This document shows, piece by piece, positions 19,201 to 26,913 of a stretch of 64,000 bases of DNA (its first letter is position 1; every line of letters starts with the position of its first letter). Source of the stretch: RGZA01 sp041917755 (lineage in GTDB: Bacteria > Pseudomonadota > Alphaproteobacteria > UBA9219 > RGZA01); assembly GCA_041917755.1 (NCBI GenBank), contig JAYRWY010000013.1:68609-132608 (forward strand), in the 5' to 3' direction. A program made the translations under genes and the position numbers. The notes under the pieces were generated by a model. That model worked only from the letters and a program-made list of their open reading frames with translations, had not been told where the DNA came from and did no database searches.

Positions 19201-22200
19201 AGACCCCGATAAGCTCACTGATATTCCGTTCTGATACTGCGATGAACTTTTTAGGTGCGCAAAACTATGCGGCAGTAACCAATGCCTATGGCATTCGTTA
19301 TTACACTAATAACTATAACATTGCCGATACACTAACGACGGCGATTGGTCGTACCCTTAGCTTTACTGGTTCAAGCGTGACCTTGAATGTTGGTCAGGGT
19401 GCCGCAGCAGCGGGCATTGATAGCACCGAGCTGGATTTGATTTCGAATGGCTGGACTAGTTTGACCTTCGGCGGCGAAACGCCAACCACCAATTTACTGC
19501 AATATAGTAACTGGCGCGATCCGGTTATTGTTCAAGCCAATGGCACGCTTACCATTTCCGGCACGCAGACCGCAGCAGCAGGCAGCAATACCACGTTCCT
19601 TGTCAATCTGGGTTATAGCGCAGGTGGTTCAACCAACATCAATGCCGATATTGATATGCGCCCAGCAACAGGTGGCACAGGTAGTATCACGTTGACGGGT
19701 GCAACCCATTATGGACAAGGTTCGGCCCATTTGGTGAGCGCAAATCTCTATTCTGGTTCAGGTGGCATCTCGATTGATAAGAGTGTCAATGTGACGGGTA
19801 CGGCATCGACCCATCAGTATTTCAATGCAGGGACAGGAACCATCACCATTACCGATAATGGAACCAACCGTCGTGGCAGCATTACCGCAACAAACCAATA
19901 TCTGCGATTGCAGGCAGATGATTTTGCGATTGCTGGCGCTATCAATGGTACATCGAATGCGTATGCGTGGTTTGAAACCAATTCAACAAGCCGCAGTATG
20001 GGACTTGCTGGTGCAACAGGACAGGCACAGCTGGGCACATCCGAATTGGATTTAGTAACAGGATTTGGCCGCGTCGACTTCACATCGGGTACGGGTGGTA
20101 CAAATATGAATTCGCGCACATGGAGTGCGACCAATGCCAGCTATTTCTTCAATAGCACGGGATTGGAATCCATTCTGCAGAACCAGTCTTTTGCGTCTAA
20201 CGTTTATTTCCAGGCACCGGATTATACTATTTCAGCTAACCTTACGCAGACTGGCAGCGGAAATCTGTATTTCCCGACGGGATCTAATAGCGGCGGTTTA
20301 ACTTTGGGTGGCGGCGCAGGAACCACCATTCTTGATTCAAACGAGCTTGACCGGATTATTGATGGTTGGGCAGGTGTTGAGTTCGGGTTGGGGCAGGGTA
20401 ATAACATTACCCTTCAGGCTTATAGCAACTGGCGTGATCCGGTTAGCTTCACCAATGCGGGTGATTTAACCGTATCTGGTGCACAAGGAGTAGGCGCATC
20501 ATCCAATGCATCAATGTTGTTTGATCAACGCGGCGTTGGTCGCACCACCACCATCAATGCCAATGTTGATAATTCAGCTGGCAGTGGCGGTATGACATTC
20601 ACGGCTGCATCTGGTGCGGGAAGCACCGTGCACTTGGGTGCAAATTTGACTTCCGCGAACGGCATTACCATTAACCGCCCTGTGACATTGACCGGTACCG
20701 CGGGCACCACACGTACAATCACAACCGGCACAGGTACATTGACCACATCGGCAGCTGGAACGTTATCAGCGGCGGATAAGCATCTGAAGGTTGTGGCAGA
20801 TGATGTATCATTGATGGGCGGCATTTCCGGTACCGGTAACCTGACCTTTAATCCCTATACTACTGGCCGCGCGATGAACATCGGTTCGGGTACAGGCGGG
20901 TTGAATCTAAGTGGTTCCGAGCTTGGTTTATTTGCAGATGGCTTTAACAGCATCATCTTTGATTCAAATAATGGTAATTCGGCTGTTACACTTGGTGCAA
21001 ATAACTGGCTTGATAACCTGATTGTTACAACCAAGAACGCAAATATAACAGTTGCCGGTGCAACGAGCAGCACTGCCAGCGGCGATGCCATCCTTCTTTC
21101 AACCACAGCTAACTTCATCAATAACGTTGGAGCAGGCGCATTAACCGCGGGTTCTGGCAGATGGCTTGTGTATTCCACCAATCCTTCCAGTGATACGATT
21201 AATAGCCTCAGCAACAACTTCCGCCGCTTCAGCTGCACCTATGGCGGTTCATGCCCAAGCTTCCCTGGCACAGGAAACGGCTTCCTGTACAGCATAACGC
21301 CTACCGTCACAGCGACGCCAAACGCATTGAGCAGTATTGTGTACGGCGCGGCTACGCCATCACTTACCAATTATGCATATACCTTGAGTGGATATCTGGG
21401 CAGTGATGCGTCGGCCGATAGCGTAACGGGTACACTGAATGGCAGCACATCATATAGTGCCGGTTCTTCTGTAAATAACTATGCCATCAATCACGCAAGC
21501 GGTACGTTGAGCTCGGCAATGGGTTATGCATTTAGTTATGCAAATAATGCTTCGGGCATTACTGTAACGCAGCGCGCCATTACCCTGACTGCTGATGCCA
21601 AAACCAAGGTTTATGGCTCTGCTGACCCAAGCCTGACCTATCAACTGACCAGCGGAGCATTATATGGTAGTGATAGCATTACCGGTGCGTTATCGCGTAC
21701 GGCTGGTGAAACGGTTGCGGGCGGGCCATATGCCATCAACCAGAATACATTAACCGCTGGCGGTAATTACAATATCACCTATGTGGGTAATAGTCTGTCT
21801 ATTACCCGTGCTGGTTTAACCGTAAATGCCAATGCACGCACCAAAGTATATGGTTCTGCTGATCCAGCATTGACCTATACCTATAGTGGTTTGACCAATG
21901 GCGATACCGCATCTGTATTTAGTGGTGCGTTATCACGCACGGCGGGTGAAACCGTTGCCGGCGGGCCATATGCGATTAATCAAAATACACTGACCGCCGG
22001 GGGTAATTATAACATTACCTATACCGGCAATAATCTTTCGATTACGCCTGCGCCATTAAGTGTGAGTGCAGCTGCTAAATCAAAAGTATATGGTTCTTCT
22101 GACCCAAGCCTGACCTATACCTATAGCGGTTTGACCAATGGCGATACCGCATCTGTATTTAGCGGTGCGTTATCGCGCACGGCGGGTGAAACCGTTGCCG

Positions 22201-23021
22201 GCGGGCCATATGCGATTAATCAAAATACACTGGATGCAGGCAGTAACTATACCATTAGCTATACTGGAAATAATCTTTCCATCACGCCCGCGACACTGAA
22301 TATCAATGCCGTCGCAAAAACTAAGCTATATGGCTCTTCTGACCCAAGTCTGACCTATACCTATAGCGGCTTGGCCAATGGCGATACCGCATCCATTTTA
22401 TCGGGCCACTTATCACGTGATGCGGGTGAAAACATTGGTAGATATAGCATTCATCAGCACAGCCTTGCCGCTAATAGCAACTACACCATCAATTATACTG
22501 GCGCACAGCTGAATATTAATTCGTCGATTATAACTATTATCGCCGATAGCATCCGCAAGAAATACGGCATGCCAGACCCAGAATTGACATACACCGTGAG
22601 CGGTCTTTCAACCAGCGATGCTGCACAAATCCTGACGGGTAGCCTCATGCGTGAGGCGGGATCAAACCCAGGGGTATACAGAATTTTGCAAAACACACTG
22701 TCTACAACCGCAAATTACATGTTGCATTACATTGGCGGAGACTTTGTGATTGCAGAGCGTGAATTGCCGCAAACGGTTATACGTGTATCACAGGATCCGA
22801 CGTTAAACATGCCGGAGGAACATAATGTTCCAGGTAATAATAATGCTCCGTCAAATAATCAGGCTGCCGAGCTAGACAACCATACGCAAACCAACGAGCC
22901 CACTTCTGGTGCACAAGTGAACGTAGGCAGAGGATGGTTACGTATCGGCGAAGACCTGCTACGTCAATTAAACCTAAGCAACGATGCGGCTATGCGTCTT
23001 GGGTTATCTGTGAACCCATAA
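13242..23021 (+). CDS. Giant FHA-type (two-partner secretion, TpsA-like) exoprotein with MBG repeats
   Basis: This is a 3259-aa predicted secreted adhesin. The signal peptide (to about residue 40, ...LPLMA) is followed by the haemagglutination-activity domain (DGVVSGGSANISSNGSTLTV, VNRV, LNANGNLILVNPNGVWFG) that directs two-partner secretion and starts a beta-helix. A ConA/LamG-like insert follows at ~503-712 (LKLWLDAKQITG...WSDLSGNANHA). A glycine-rich module sits at ~1205-1429, starting VLVVAGGGGGG and ending GVVIVRYTG. A long beta-helix with repeated ELD/YSNWRDPV modules spans ~1660-2680, and five ~80-aa MBG repeats span 2779-3172. No TpsB transporter gene is nearby. Start ATG 13242 gives a long but plausible signal peptide. 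Family is secure; the ligand is unknown. Confidence 0.9.
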   Translation: MYSSSQHHGIFCKLRKSSLMSICMLAWVMLFAQTLPLMANPIDGVVSGGSANISSNGSTLTVTQQSNKAVIDWRGFDIAHGETTNFVQPSASSMTLNRVNSNSPSFINGNLNANGNLILVNPNGVWFGGNARVDVNSLIATTAGISNDAFMNSDGKLNFDIAGNPDAAVVNNGLITAKEAGLVGLVAPNVINNGVIIAKLGRVHLASGDTAAVDMYGDGLLTVAVSDKVKKQLVENNGLISAAGGTIAMTAAAGKDVVNSLVKVSGELHAPSIKQRNGKIIIAAEGSNAVKGNIAANKGKKTGSSTVLVDGVLNASGRNSGERGGSITVTGDNIALMDGTVLDASGSDGASKTTFNQAVSAYRNGAAGGDILVGGDYLGKGDTATAKNLYVSAGTLILNDALNSGDAGRSIFWSDNTTSFLGNVYARALGGKAADSHSWHAVAGGNSGDGGFVETSGHGHLDAGGYVDLTASNGARGTYFLDPTNITIYGNYAPNYGTVIQGDSSTLASTLKLWLDAKQITGLSDGASVTTWSDLSGNANHATGGTSPTYSATGLNGQASVSFGVNSQLIAPAFTVGSIFVVGKSNNATFANYEGLVGGPVTDPGNGHILNGWAGSTGIYKAGSGTFYNSWQNGGLAASGIFSNINASSGWIGSFVTSTPTTTNTAIWIGYISGGSRGWNGLLGETIIYSNTLSTNARNLNEQYQSMKWGIALTPPGSGATEAAQATASIQKGDAADGYSVFTTRYLEHLSQSANISLQASNNITLDLQGDTMNFSTAGRTLTLTAGNQITTASTGTITTNGAAISMYANDSIVFGHALTLNTNGGAVLLNADRDNSGAGAIKLTSTTINSSGGNVTMGGGNGTITACTGYAVGSGSYEDGILMTGGAVNAAGGHIIMNGRSAVTGNSFISGVSLDSGANVNTNNSGSISLYGSGNTGSGTSNRGVRIVNGATVSAQNGNITLNGTGGGSGTSANNYGVFLGGSGGFVSTNGSGNINVTGAGGNLAGSGGVNYGVYISTAGSYLKTLGTGSINITGTKGGQSSSYGFLTDIANAVVTAGTAGNIQLLADTVSFSGAGGGNNISSVGSLTIAPLTAVTMGIGSSATATLNLTDTALAAFNAASYSLGSGTATGVRINTSKNFGASNVVFTSGGLISLVNTLTTTSGNITFNNAVLLTGATTINAGTGTVTFASTVNSANQVTSANVLVVAGGGGGGGGTGGGGGGGGVLNNTSYALTTNSSVTVTVGSGGAASSGINIAGTSGGNSVFGTMTATGGGGGGANNGINGLTGGSGGGGSWNSIGGTGTAGQGNAGAAGASAGAPNYGAGGGGGAGSAGTIGTTTTGGNGGSGIANSITGSSVTYAGGGGGGVYAGGTIGTGGTGGGGNGGSNALSGTAGAANTGGGGGGAGNNSGNGGAGGSGVVIVRYTGAIEQATITGTATSATVGNDTVWTFTSSGTFVANSVGCTGGCNLTINAGTATFGGAIGGTSALGALAITTTNTVALPAVTASSINVVTSGGAANISLGGALNASAASGSGITLNAGNQIVTTATGSMTANTSNTSLTAANGIAFAHTYSLNSNTGNIALNSATTHSAALTISAGTGTITTGSSVTSTASNLTLKSDNMTIGGALAGSGTLYIAPGTNNRTMNFGTPTGALDWDVTELGYISSSKSVTIGLWGTTTGDVYIGGFSLNNNTQVYNMGNIIVSGAVNFMGKNVDLAIGSGDIDINAALTSAGGSLTIRSGAGGNSIMLAGGAGNITLTAAQLDNITDGWGSINFGNSVQPITASTYSNWRDPVYFNSGTSTTTISGAQSTAAGSNANFTFNGPTTFNGNIDTTNSSASAGVGTITLGNYAHTLAANLLTRDANITTNGTISVASGARRLSAGSASYSSTSAMLTINNTISGAGTIALNGNDIDINADITTADIQLRPTLNNTVMGLAGGAGVTQLTSAELDHLKPTSSLTIGSVSAIGAWGGTMNIGAYTWNQTPISSLIFRSDTAMNFLGAQNYAAVTNAYGIRYYTNNYNIADTLTTAIGRTLSFTGSSVTLNVGQGAAAAGIDSTELDLISNGWTSLTFGGETPTTNLLQYSNWRDPVIVQANGTLTISGTQTAAAGSNTTFLVNLGYSAGGSTNINADIDMRPATGGTGSITLTGATHYGQGSAHLVSANLYSGSGGISIDKSVNVTGTASTHQYFNAGTGTITITDNGTNRRGSITATNQYLRLQADDFAIAGAINGTSNAYAWFETNSTSRSMGLAGATGQAQLGTSELDLVTGFGRVDFTSGTGGTNMNSRTWSATNASYFFNSTGLESILQNQSFASNVYFQAPDYTISANLTQTGSGNLYFPTGSNSGGLTLGGGAGTTILDSNELDRIIDGWAGVEFGLGQGNNITLQAYSNWRDPVSFTNAGDLTVSGAQGVGASSNASMLFDQRGVGRTTTINANVDNSAGSGGMTFTAASGAGSTVHLGANLTSANGITINRPVTLTGTAGTTRTITTGTGTLTTSAAGTLSAADKHLKVVADDVSLMGGISGTGNLTFNPYTTGRAMNIGSGTGGLNLSGSELGLFADGFNSIIFDSNNGNSAVTLGANNWLDNLIVTTKNANITVAGATSSTASGDAILLSTTANFINNVGAGALTAGSGRWLVYSTNPSSDTINSLSNNFRRFSCTYGGSCPSFPGTGNGFLYSITPTVTATPNALSSIVYGAATPSLTNYAYTLSGYLGSDASADSVTGTLNGSTSYSAGSSVNNYAINHASGTLSSAMGYAFSYANNASGITVTQRAITLTADAKTKVYGSADPSLTYQLTSGALYGSDSITGALSRTAGETVAGGPYAINQNTLTAGGNYNITYVGNSLSITRAGLTVNANARTKVYGSADPALTYTYSGLTNGDTASVFSGALSRTAGETVAGGPYAINQNTLTAGGNYNITYTGNNLSITPAPLSVSAAAKSKVYGSSDPSLTYTYSGLTNGDTASVFSGALSRTAGETVAGGPYAINQNTLDAGSNYTISYTGNNLSITPATLNINAVAKTKLYGSSDPSLTYTYSGLANGDTASILSGHLSRDAGENIGRYSIHQHSLAANSNYTINYTGAQLNINSSIITIIADSIRKKYGMPDPELTYTVSGLSTSDAAQILTGSLMREAGSNPGVYRILQNTLSTTANYMLHYIGGDFVIAERELPQTVIRVSQDPTLNMPEEHNVPGNNNAPSNNQAAELDNHTQTNEPTSGAQVNVGRGWLRIGEDLLRQLNLSNDAAMRLGLSVNP
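18223..21000 (+). repeat. ~900-bp internal repeat of paired ELD modules in the exoprotein gene
   Basis: The motif YSNWRDPV recurs at codons starting 18609, 19503 and 20421, i.e. every 298-306 residues. Each copy follows an ELD/QLD-I-x-x-GW helix-like motif by about 25-30 residues, and a second, shorter ELD-type module lies ~310 nt before each (for example near 18223, 19093 and 20040). A final divergent copy (SELGLFADGFNSIIFDS) lies near 20915. The repeats are clear in protein but diverged in DNA, so they are old duplications. Confidence 0.75.
21576..22757 (+). repeat. Five tandem MBG repeats (234-240 bp each)
   Basis: Units start at 21576, 21810, 22050, 22290 and 22524. Each encodes an MBG domain with the core KVYGSxDPxLTYxxSGLxxGD and SGALSRxAGExVAGGPYAINQNTL. 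Units 2 and 3 are exactly 240 bp apart and differ at only three synonymous sites over ~120 bp (21872-21992 versus 22112-22232), which indicates recent duplication or gene conversion. A more diverged unit precedes them at ~21300-21575. MBG domains are typical extensions near the C-terminus of large secreted adhesins. Confidence 0.88.
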
Positions 23022-23030
23022 TATCGCTGC

Positions 23031-23591
23031 CTAGCGTTTGACGCGGGTAATTTTAGAGCCTTCGATGCTGACGCCCGCCATTAAGCCGGATTGGCCAAAG
23101 ATGAATGCATAGGCATCATCCTTTAATGTAGTGGAGGAGAGGTTTTTTGCTGCGCCTTCATCCACGATGACCACGGTTGGGCCAACACCGATTTCCCAAC
23201 CTTGGGATTTGCGCAGATAATTGAGGGCGTTATCGGTCATCAGGAATACCGCATAGCTGTAAGCCTGCGCGCCAGCCTGCAAGCCCCAAGATCCGGATAC
23301 AGAGTTGTAATAACCATCCACGCGGCCATCGACCAGCAATTCGCCTTCACCATAGCTGCCGCCGAAGATAAGGCCAGCCTTGATAATTTCTGGAAAAATC
23401 AAAATTGCCTTCGCTTTATCGGCGAGAATTTTTGCACTGGGATGAGTACGATATAGTTTTTCAAGTTCCTGCTTAGAGCTTTGGTCAATATCCGCGCCGG
23501 TTTCGGCTTGTGCCGATTGTATCCCACCCATCGACATAAAAAGCGCTGCGGCGAGTACAAGTTTGAGCAGGATTGAGCCAGATTTTGCCAT
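23031..23591 (-). CDS. SYLF (Ysc84-like) lipid-binding domain protein, secreted
   Basis: This is a 186-aa protein with an N-terminal signal peptide (LAAALFMSMGGIQSAQA) and the complete SYLF domain: ILADKAKAILIFPEIIKAGLIFGGSYGEGEL, SGSWGLQAGAQAYSYAVFLMTDNALNYL, and GPTVVIVDEGAAKNLSS. SYLF domains bind phosphoinositides and actin filaments in eukaryotes; bacterial members are periplasmic or surface proteins of unclear role. It is convergent with the giant exoprotein gene, with only 9 bp between the two stops, and stands alone. Identification is firm. Confidence 0.88.
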   Translation of the reverse strand: MAKSGSILLKLVLAAALFMSMGGIQSAQAETGADIDQSSKQELEKLYRTHPSAKILADKAKAILIFPEIIKAGLIFGGSYGEGELLVDGRVDGYYNSVSGSWGLQAGAQAYSYAVFLMTDNALNYLRKSQGWEIGVGPTVVIVDEGAAKNLSSTTLKDDAYAFIFGQSGLMAGVSIEGSKITRVKR

Positions 23592-23788
23592 TTGGGATCT
23601 CCATATGTTTATTATTGGAATCGTAGGTAGCAGCGCATAAAAAAGCGATATGAAATAGGCATATAATTCATTTGCAGCTTTTTTGTGAATGAAAGTAATT
23701 CCACATCTCTGTTAACCAAACCTGCATGTTAGTTTTTATCTGTCTTGGATATTAAACAAGCAGTTTTAGTCAGTAGTTGGAGAGATGG

Positions 23789-24328
23789 ATGACGTTATTC
23801 TGTAAAACCTTGATCGTTTTGATTCTGCTGTGCATGGGAAGTTTTACTGATGCATATGCGTTTACAGGTACCCAAGGCACGGTTTTCTTTCCTCCTGAAA
23901 ATCCACAAGATTGCAATGAAAATACCTATCTGAATTGGGCAGGCCCGGGAAGTAATGTTCGCTGCGAGCCGTTGCCAACCATTACAGCGCTGGAATGCCC
24001 GGAAGGCTATGCCGGAACTAAGCTTGCTGATAATTCAGAATTGAAGCTATGCGTTCTGGTTGCCAAAAAAGTGAAAGTTTGCCCACAATATATGCCACCC
24101 CTTTGCGACGATGACGAAGAATTAGTCGGCGGCGGTGTAGGCAGTGATGGTTGTGATTTAGCACCTCAATGCAAAAAGAAGGTTGTGGTAACATCCTGCC
24201 CGATCTTTATGCCGCCGCTGTGCAAAGAAGGCGAAGAGCTGGTAAGTGGCGGTAGGGGGAGTGACGGTTGTGAGTTAGCGCCGCAGTGCAAGAAAAAAAC
24301 ATTCCATCGGTCTTTAGGAAAAATCTAA
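23789..24328 (+). CDS. Secreted Cys-rich protein with a duplicated antistasin-like module
   Basis: This is 179 aa from ATG 23789, chosen because GGAGAG lies 7 nt upstream and the signal peptide (LIVLILLCMGSFTDAYA) then starts correctly. The mature protein has two near-identical ~33-residue modules in tandem, CPQYMPPLCDDDEELV...GSDGCDLAPQC and CPIFMPPLCKEGEELV...GSDGCELAPQC. Each has four cysteines in the spacing Cx7C-x14/15-Cx5C, recalling the C..C..GC..C knots of antistasin-type domains. A third cysteine group (CNEN, RCEP, ECPEG) precedes them. It is probably periplasmic or extracellular; whether it inhibits proteases is a guess. Confidence 0.65.
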   Translation: MTLFCKTLIVLILLCMGSFTDAYAFTGTQGTVFFPPENPQDCNENTYLNWAGPGSNVRCEPLPTITALECPEGYAGTKLADNSELKLCVLVAKKVKVCPQYMPPLCDDDEELVGGGVGSDGCDLAPQCKKKVVVTSCPIFMPPLCKEGEELVSGGRGSDGCELAPQCKKKTFHRSLGKI

Positions 24329-24345
24329 GTCTGGTATCCAGTTAG

Positions 24346-24385
24346 AAAACCGCCCGCATCAGTAATGGTGCAGGCGGTTTAGCAT
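24346..24385 (+). terminator. Intrinsic terminator-like hairpin
   Basis: AAACCGCC (24347-24354) pairs with GGCGGTTT (24373-24380), with additional GCA/TGC pairing inside, ending in a short T-containing tail. It lies 19 bp after the Cys-rich gene stop. The tail is weak in U, so efficiency is uncertain. Confidence 0.55.
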
Positions 24386-24449
24386 TTATTGAATGGAATT
24401 ATCGAATAGCTGAGGTAGTCTGTGTTTAGTAAAAACCAAAGGCAAATCA

Positions 24450-25514
24450 ATGGATCGTTATCGCTATATTGACGCGTTGCGTGCAATCGCCGCTTTGGCT
24501 GTTATTTATTTCCATGTGTCGATGGAGTTGACCCATCAAGGGCTGGTGTCCTCTGGGATCGAGAAAAATCTCTATACTGTACTTACCGAATATTTTGATC
24601 TTGGTAAAATTGCGGTCATAGTTTTTTTTGCAATATCCGGCTTTGTTGTGCCGTTTACCTTACTGAAGGCACAGCAGAAGCCAATACAATCATTTGTAAT
24701 AAGCCGCTTGTTCAGACTATATCCCGCATATTGGCTATCGATACCGTTCGGGGTTGTATTTGGATACTTGATTGCAGATAAGGCAATCACTGCAAAAATA
24801 ATAAGTGTCAATTTTACGATGCTGCAGCAATTTGCCGGGATTGAAAATATCATCGGCTTATATTGGACATTGCAAATTGAACTGATTTTTTATGTGTGTT
24901 GTGTTGGGCTGTTTTGCATTGGATGGCTGCAAAATAGCCGAAAAGTGTTTTGGGTGGCGGTAATCTGTGTGGGCTTGGCTCTTATCCTTGCTGTGGCAAG
25001 GGGAATGATGAATGTTAAATTTCCAATCGCTTTGCCGTTATCACTTTCTGTAATGTTTTGGGGCGTGTTGTGGCGAAAGACGCTATCGGAAGACGATTTG
25101 GAAGCGAAGCGATTGGCCAATATCTTTGCGGCATTATTTGTTGTTCTTATCCCGGTTATCTCGCTATGCGGCTATAACTCCAATATGGGATTTGGTGAGA
25201 CGTGGTACAAGTATACACTAACGTATATTACCGCGATTGCGTTGTTCATAACATTCACGCGCTTCATCAAACTTGAAAATCCGGTGCTCGCCTATTTAGG
25301 TAAGATCAGTTATTCGGTTTATTTGTTCGGCCCGATTGGGCAAATTATTGTTATGACATATTTCCCAAAAGTGATGGGTAGTTTTAGTCATGGCTATATT
25401 TTTATCACCATGGCGTTGGTTATTTTATGGTCGTCACTGATATATCGTTTTGTTGAAGCGCCAAGTATCAATGCGGGTAGATCATTGATTGCCAAATTTG
25501 CGCCCAAGGCATAA
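24450..25514 (+). CDS. Acyltransferase family 3 (OafA/YrhL-like) membrane protein
   Basis: This is a 354-aa integral membrane protein beginning YRYIDALRAIAALAVIYFHV, the family signature that includes the conserved arginine and histidine. It continues with about ten hydrophobic segments, including AVIVFFAISGFVVPF and ISRLFRLYPAYWLSIP (the RxxRxxP-like region). Such enzymes O-acetylate or otherwise acylate sugars of lipopolysaccharide, peptidoglycan or exopolysaccharide from the cytoplasmic membrane. Only the transferase domain is present, without the SGNH extension. It is a single gene followed by a bidirectional terminator. The acceptor sugar is unknown; a link to the exopolysaccharide genes near 52-58 kb is possible. 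Confidence 0.9.
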   Translation: MDRYRYIDALRAIAALAVIYFHVSMELTHQGLVSSGIEKNLYTVLTEYFDLGKIAVIVFFAISGFVVPFTLLKAQQKPIQSFVISRLFRLYPAYWLSIPFGVVFGYLIADKAITAKIISVNFTMLQQFAGIENIIGLYWTLQIELIFYVCCVGLFCIGWLQNSRKVFWVAVICVGLALILAVARGMMNVKFPIALPLSLSVMFWGVLWRKTLSEDDLEAKRLANIFAALFVVLIPVISLCGYNSNMGFGETWYKYTLTYITAIALFITFTRFIKLENPVLAYLGKISYSVYLFGPIGQIIVMTYFPKVMGSFSHGYIFITMALVILWSSLIYRFVEAPSINAGRSLIAKFAPKA

Positions 25515-25554
25515 AAAACGCCCATACCGTTTCCGATATGGGCGTTGATTTTTA
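25513..25554. terminator. Bidirectional intrinsic terminator
   Basis: ACGCCCATA (25518-25526) pairs perfectly with TATGGGCGT (25537-25545). An A-run precedes (25513-25518) and a T-run follows (25548-25553), so the hairpin can end transcription of the acyltransferase on the plus strand and metY on the minus strand. Confidence 0.85.
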
Positions 25555-25569
25555 TTATATTAGAGTGAC

Positions 25570-26886
25570 TTACGCGACTTTCTTCACATTCGCATTGCTG
25601 GCCTTATCCAAGGCTTGTGAAATATCGGCAATGATATCATCGGAATGTTCAATACCGATGGACAGGCGAACATAGCCAGGGGTTACACCCGTGAGCAGCT
25701 GTTCTTTTGCGTTTAACTGGCTATGCGTGGTGCTTGCAGGATGGATGGCAAGGGTACGTGCATCACCAATGTTAGCGACGTGGTAAGCAAGTTCCAACGC
25801 ATCGATAAATGCTTTACCTGCATCCACGCCGCCCTTTAATTCAAACCCAATCAAGCTGCCATTGCCGCCTTTAAGGTACTTGTTTGCGCGTTCCTTCGCT
25901 TTGCCTTCGGCGATGGATGGGTGGATGACTCGTGAAACGGCGGGGTGCTTTTTCAAGAACTCGGTCACCTTCACGGCGTTTTCACAATGCGCACGCATAC
26001 GAAGTGGCAAGGTTTCAAGGCCTTGCAAAATCAGGAATGCGTTAAAGGGGGCGAGTGCCGAACCCAAATCACGCAGCAAGGTGGTGCGTGCCTTGATGAT
26101 GTAGGCAACAGGGCCAATACCCTTGACTGCCTGTGTCCACACTGCGCCATGATAGGATGGGTCAGGGGTGTTGAGGGCAGGTTGGCGTTGCGGGAATTTT
26201 TCCCAGTCAAAGTTACCGCTGTCGATGATGATACCGCCTAGGCCGTTACCATGGCCACCAATCCACTTGGTGAGGGAGTACACAACCACAGCTGCGCCAT
26301 GTTCGATTGGCTTGCAGATGATAGGCGCGGCAGTATTATCGACAATCAATGGAATGCCTTGTTCACGGCCAATGGTGGCAACTTCCGCAATCGGGAACAC
26401 TTCCAGTTTTGGATTTGGCAAGGTTTCAGCGTAGTACGCACGGGTGCGTTCATCGGTCAGCTTGCGGAAGTTTTCAGGATCAGCTGGGTCAGCAAAGCGA
26501 ACTTCAATGCCCATATCCTTGAATACGTTTTTAAAGAGGTTGTAGGTTCCGCCGTACAAATCGGTCGAGGACACGATGTTGTCACCGGCCTTGGCGATGT
26601 TTTGGATAGCAAATGCCGATGCCGATTGACCGGATGTTACGGTAAGAGCGGCCACGCCGCCATCAATCGCAGCCAAACGCTTTTCAAGCACATCGCAGGT
26701 CGGGTTCATCAAACGGGTGTAGATGTTACCAAGTTCCTTGAGGGCGAACAGGTTTGCCGCATGTTCGGTATCTTTAAATTCGTAAGCTGTGGTGGCGTAG
26801 ATGGGCACAGCAACCGAACCCGTAGTTGGGTCGGAACGATGGCCCGCGTGCAGTGCCAATGTTTCTGGGTGTTTGGATTTGGTCAT
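25570..26886 (-). CDS. metY: O-acetylhomoserine sulfhydrylase (MetY)
   Basis: This 438-aa PLP-dependent enzyme joins sulfide to O-acetylhomoserine, giving homocysteine in the direct sulfhydrylation route. The start MTKSKHPETLALHAGHRSDPTTGSVAVPIYATTAY and the PLP-lysine motif VYSLTKWIGGHG (Lys207) are diagnostic for the Cys/Met metabolism PLP family, OAH sulfhydrylase branch; length is normal. The ribosome site AAAGGAGACCACC is strong. It lies 27 bp downstream of the metX-metW fusion on the same strand, so both should respond to the SAM-II riboswitch at 28762-28832. It ends at a bidirectional terminator. The divergent sulfate-reduction operon supplies its sulfide. Confidence 0.94.
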   Translation of the reverse strand: MTKSKHPETLALHAGHRSDPTTGSVAVPIYATTAYEFKDTEHAANLFALKELGNIYTRLMNPTCDVLEKRLAAIDGGVAALTVTSGQSASAFAIQNIAKAGDNIVSSTDLYGGTYNLFKNVFKDMGIEVRFADPADPENFRKLTDERTRAYYAETLPNPKLEVFPIAEVATIGREQGIPLIVDNTAAPIICKPIEHGAAVVVYSLTKWIGGHGNGLGGIIIDSGNFDWEKFPQRQPALNTPDPSYHGAVWTQAVKGIGPVAYIIKARTTLLRDLGSALAPFNAFLILQGLETLPLRMRAHCENAVKVTEFLKKHPAVSRVIHPSIAEGKAKERANKYLKGGNGSLIGFELKGGVDAGKAFIDALELAYHVANIGDARTLAIHPASTTHSQLNAKEQLLTGVTPGYVRLSIGIEHSDDIIADISQALDKASNANVKKVA

Positions 26887-26913
26887 GGTGGTCTCCTTTG
26901 TTAAAAATAAGCG

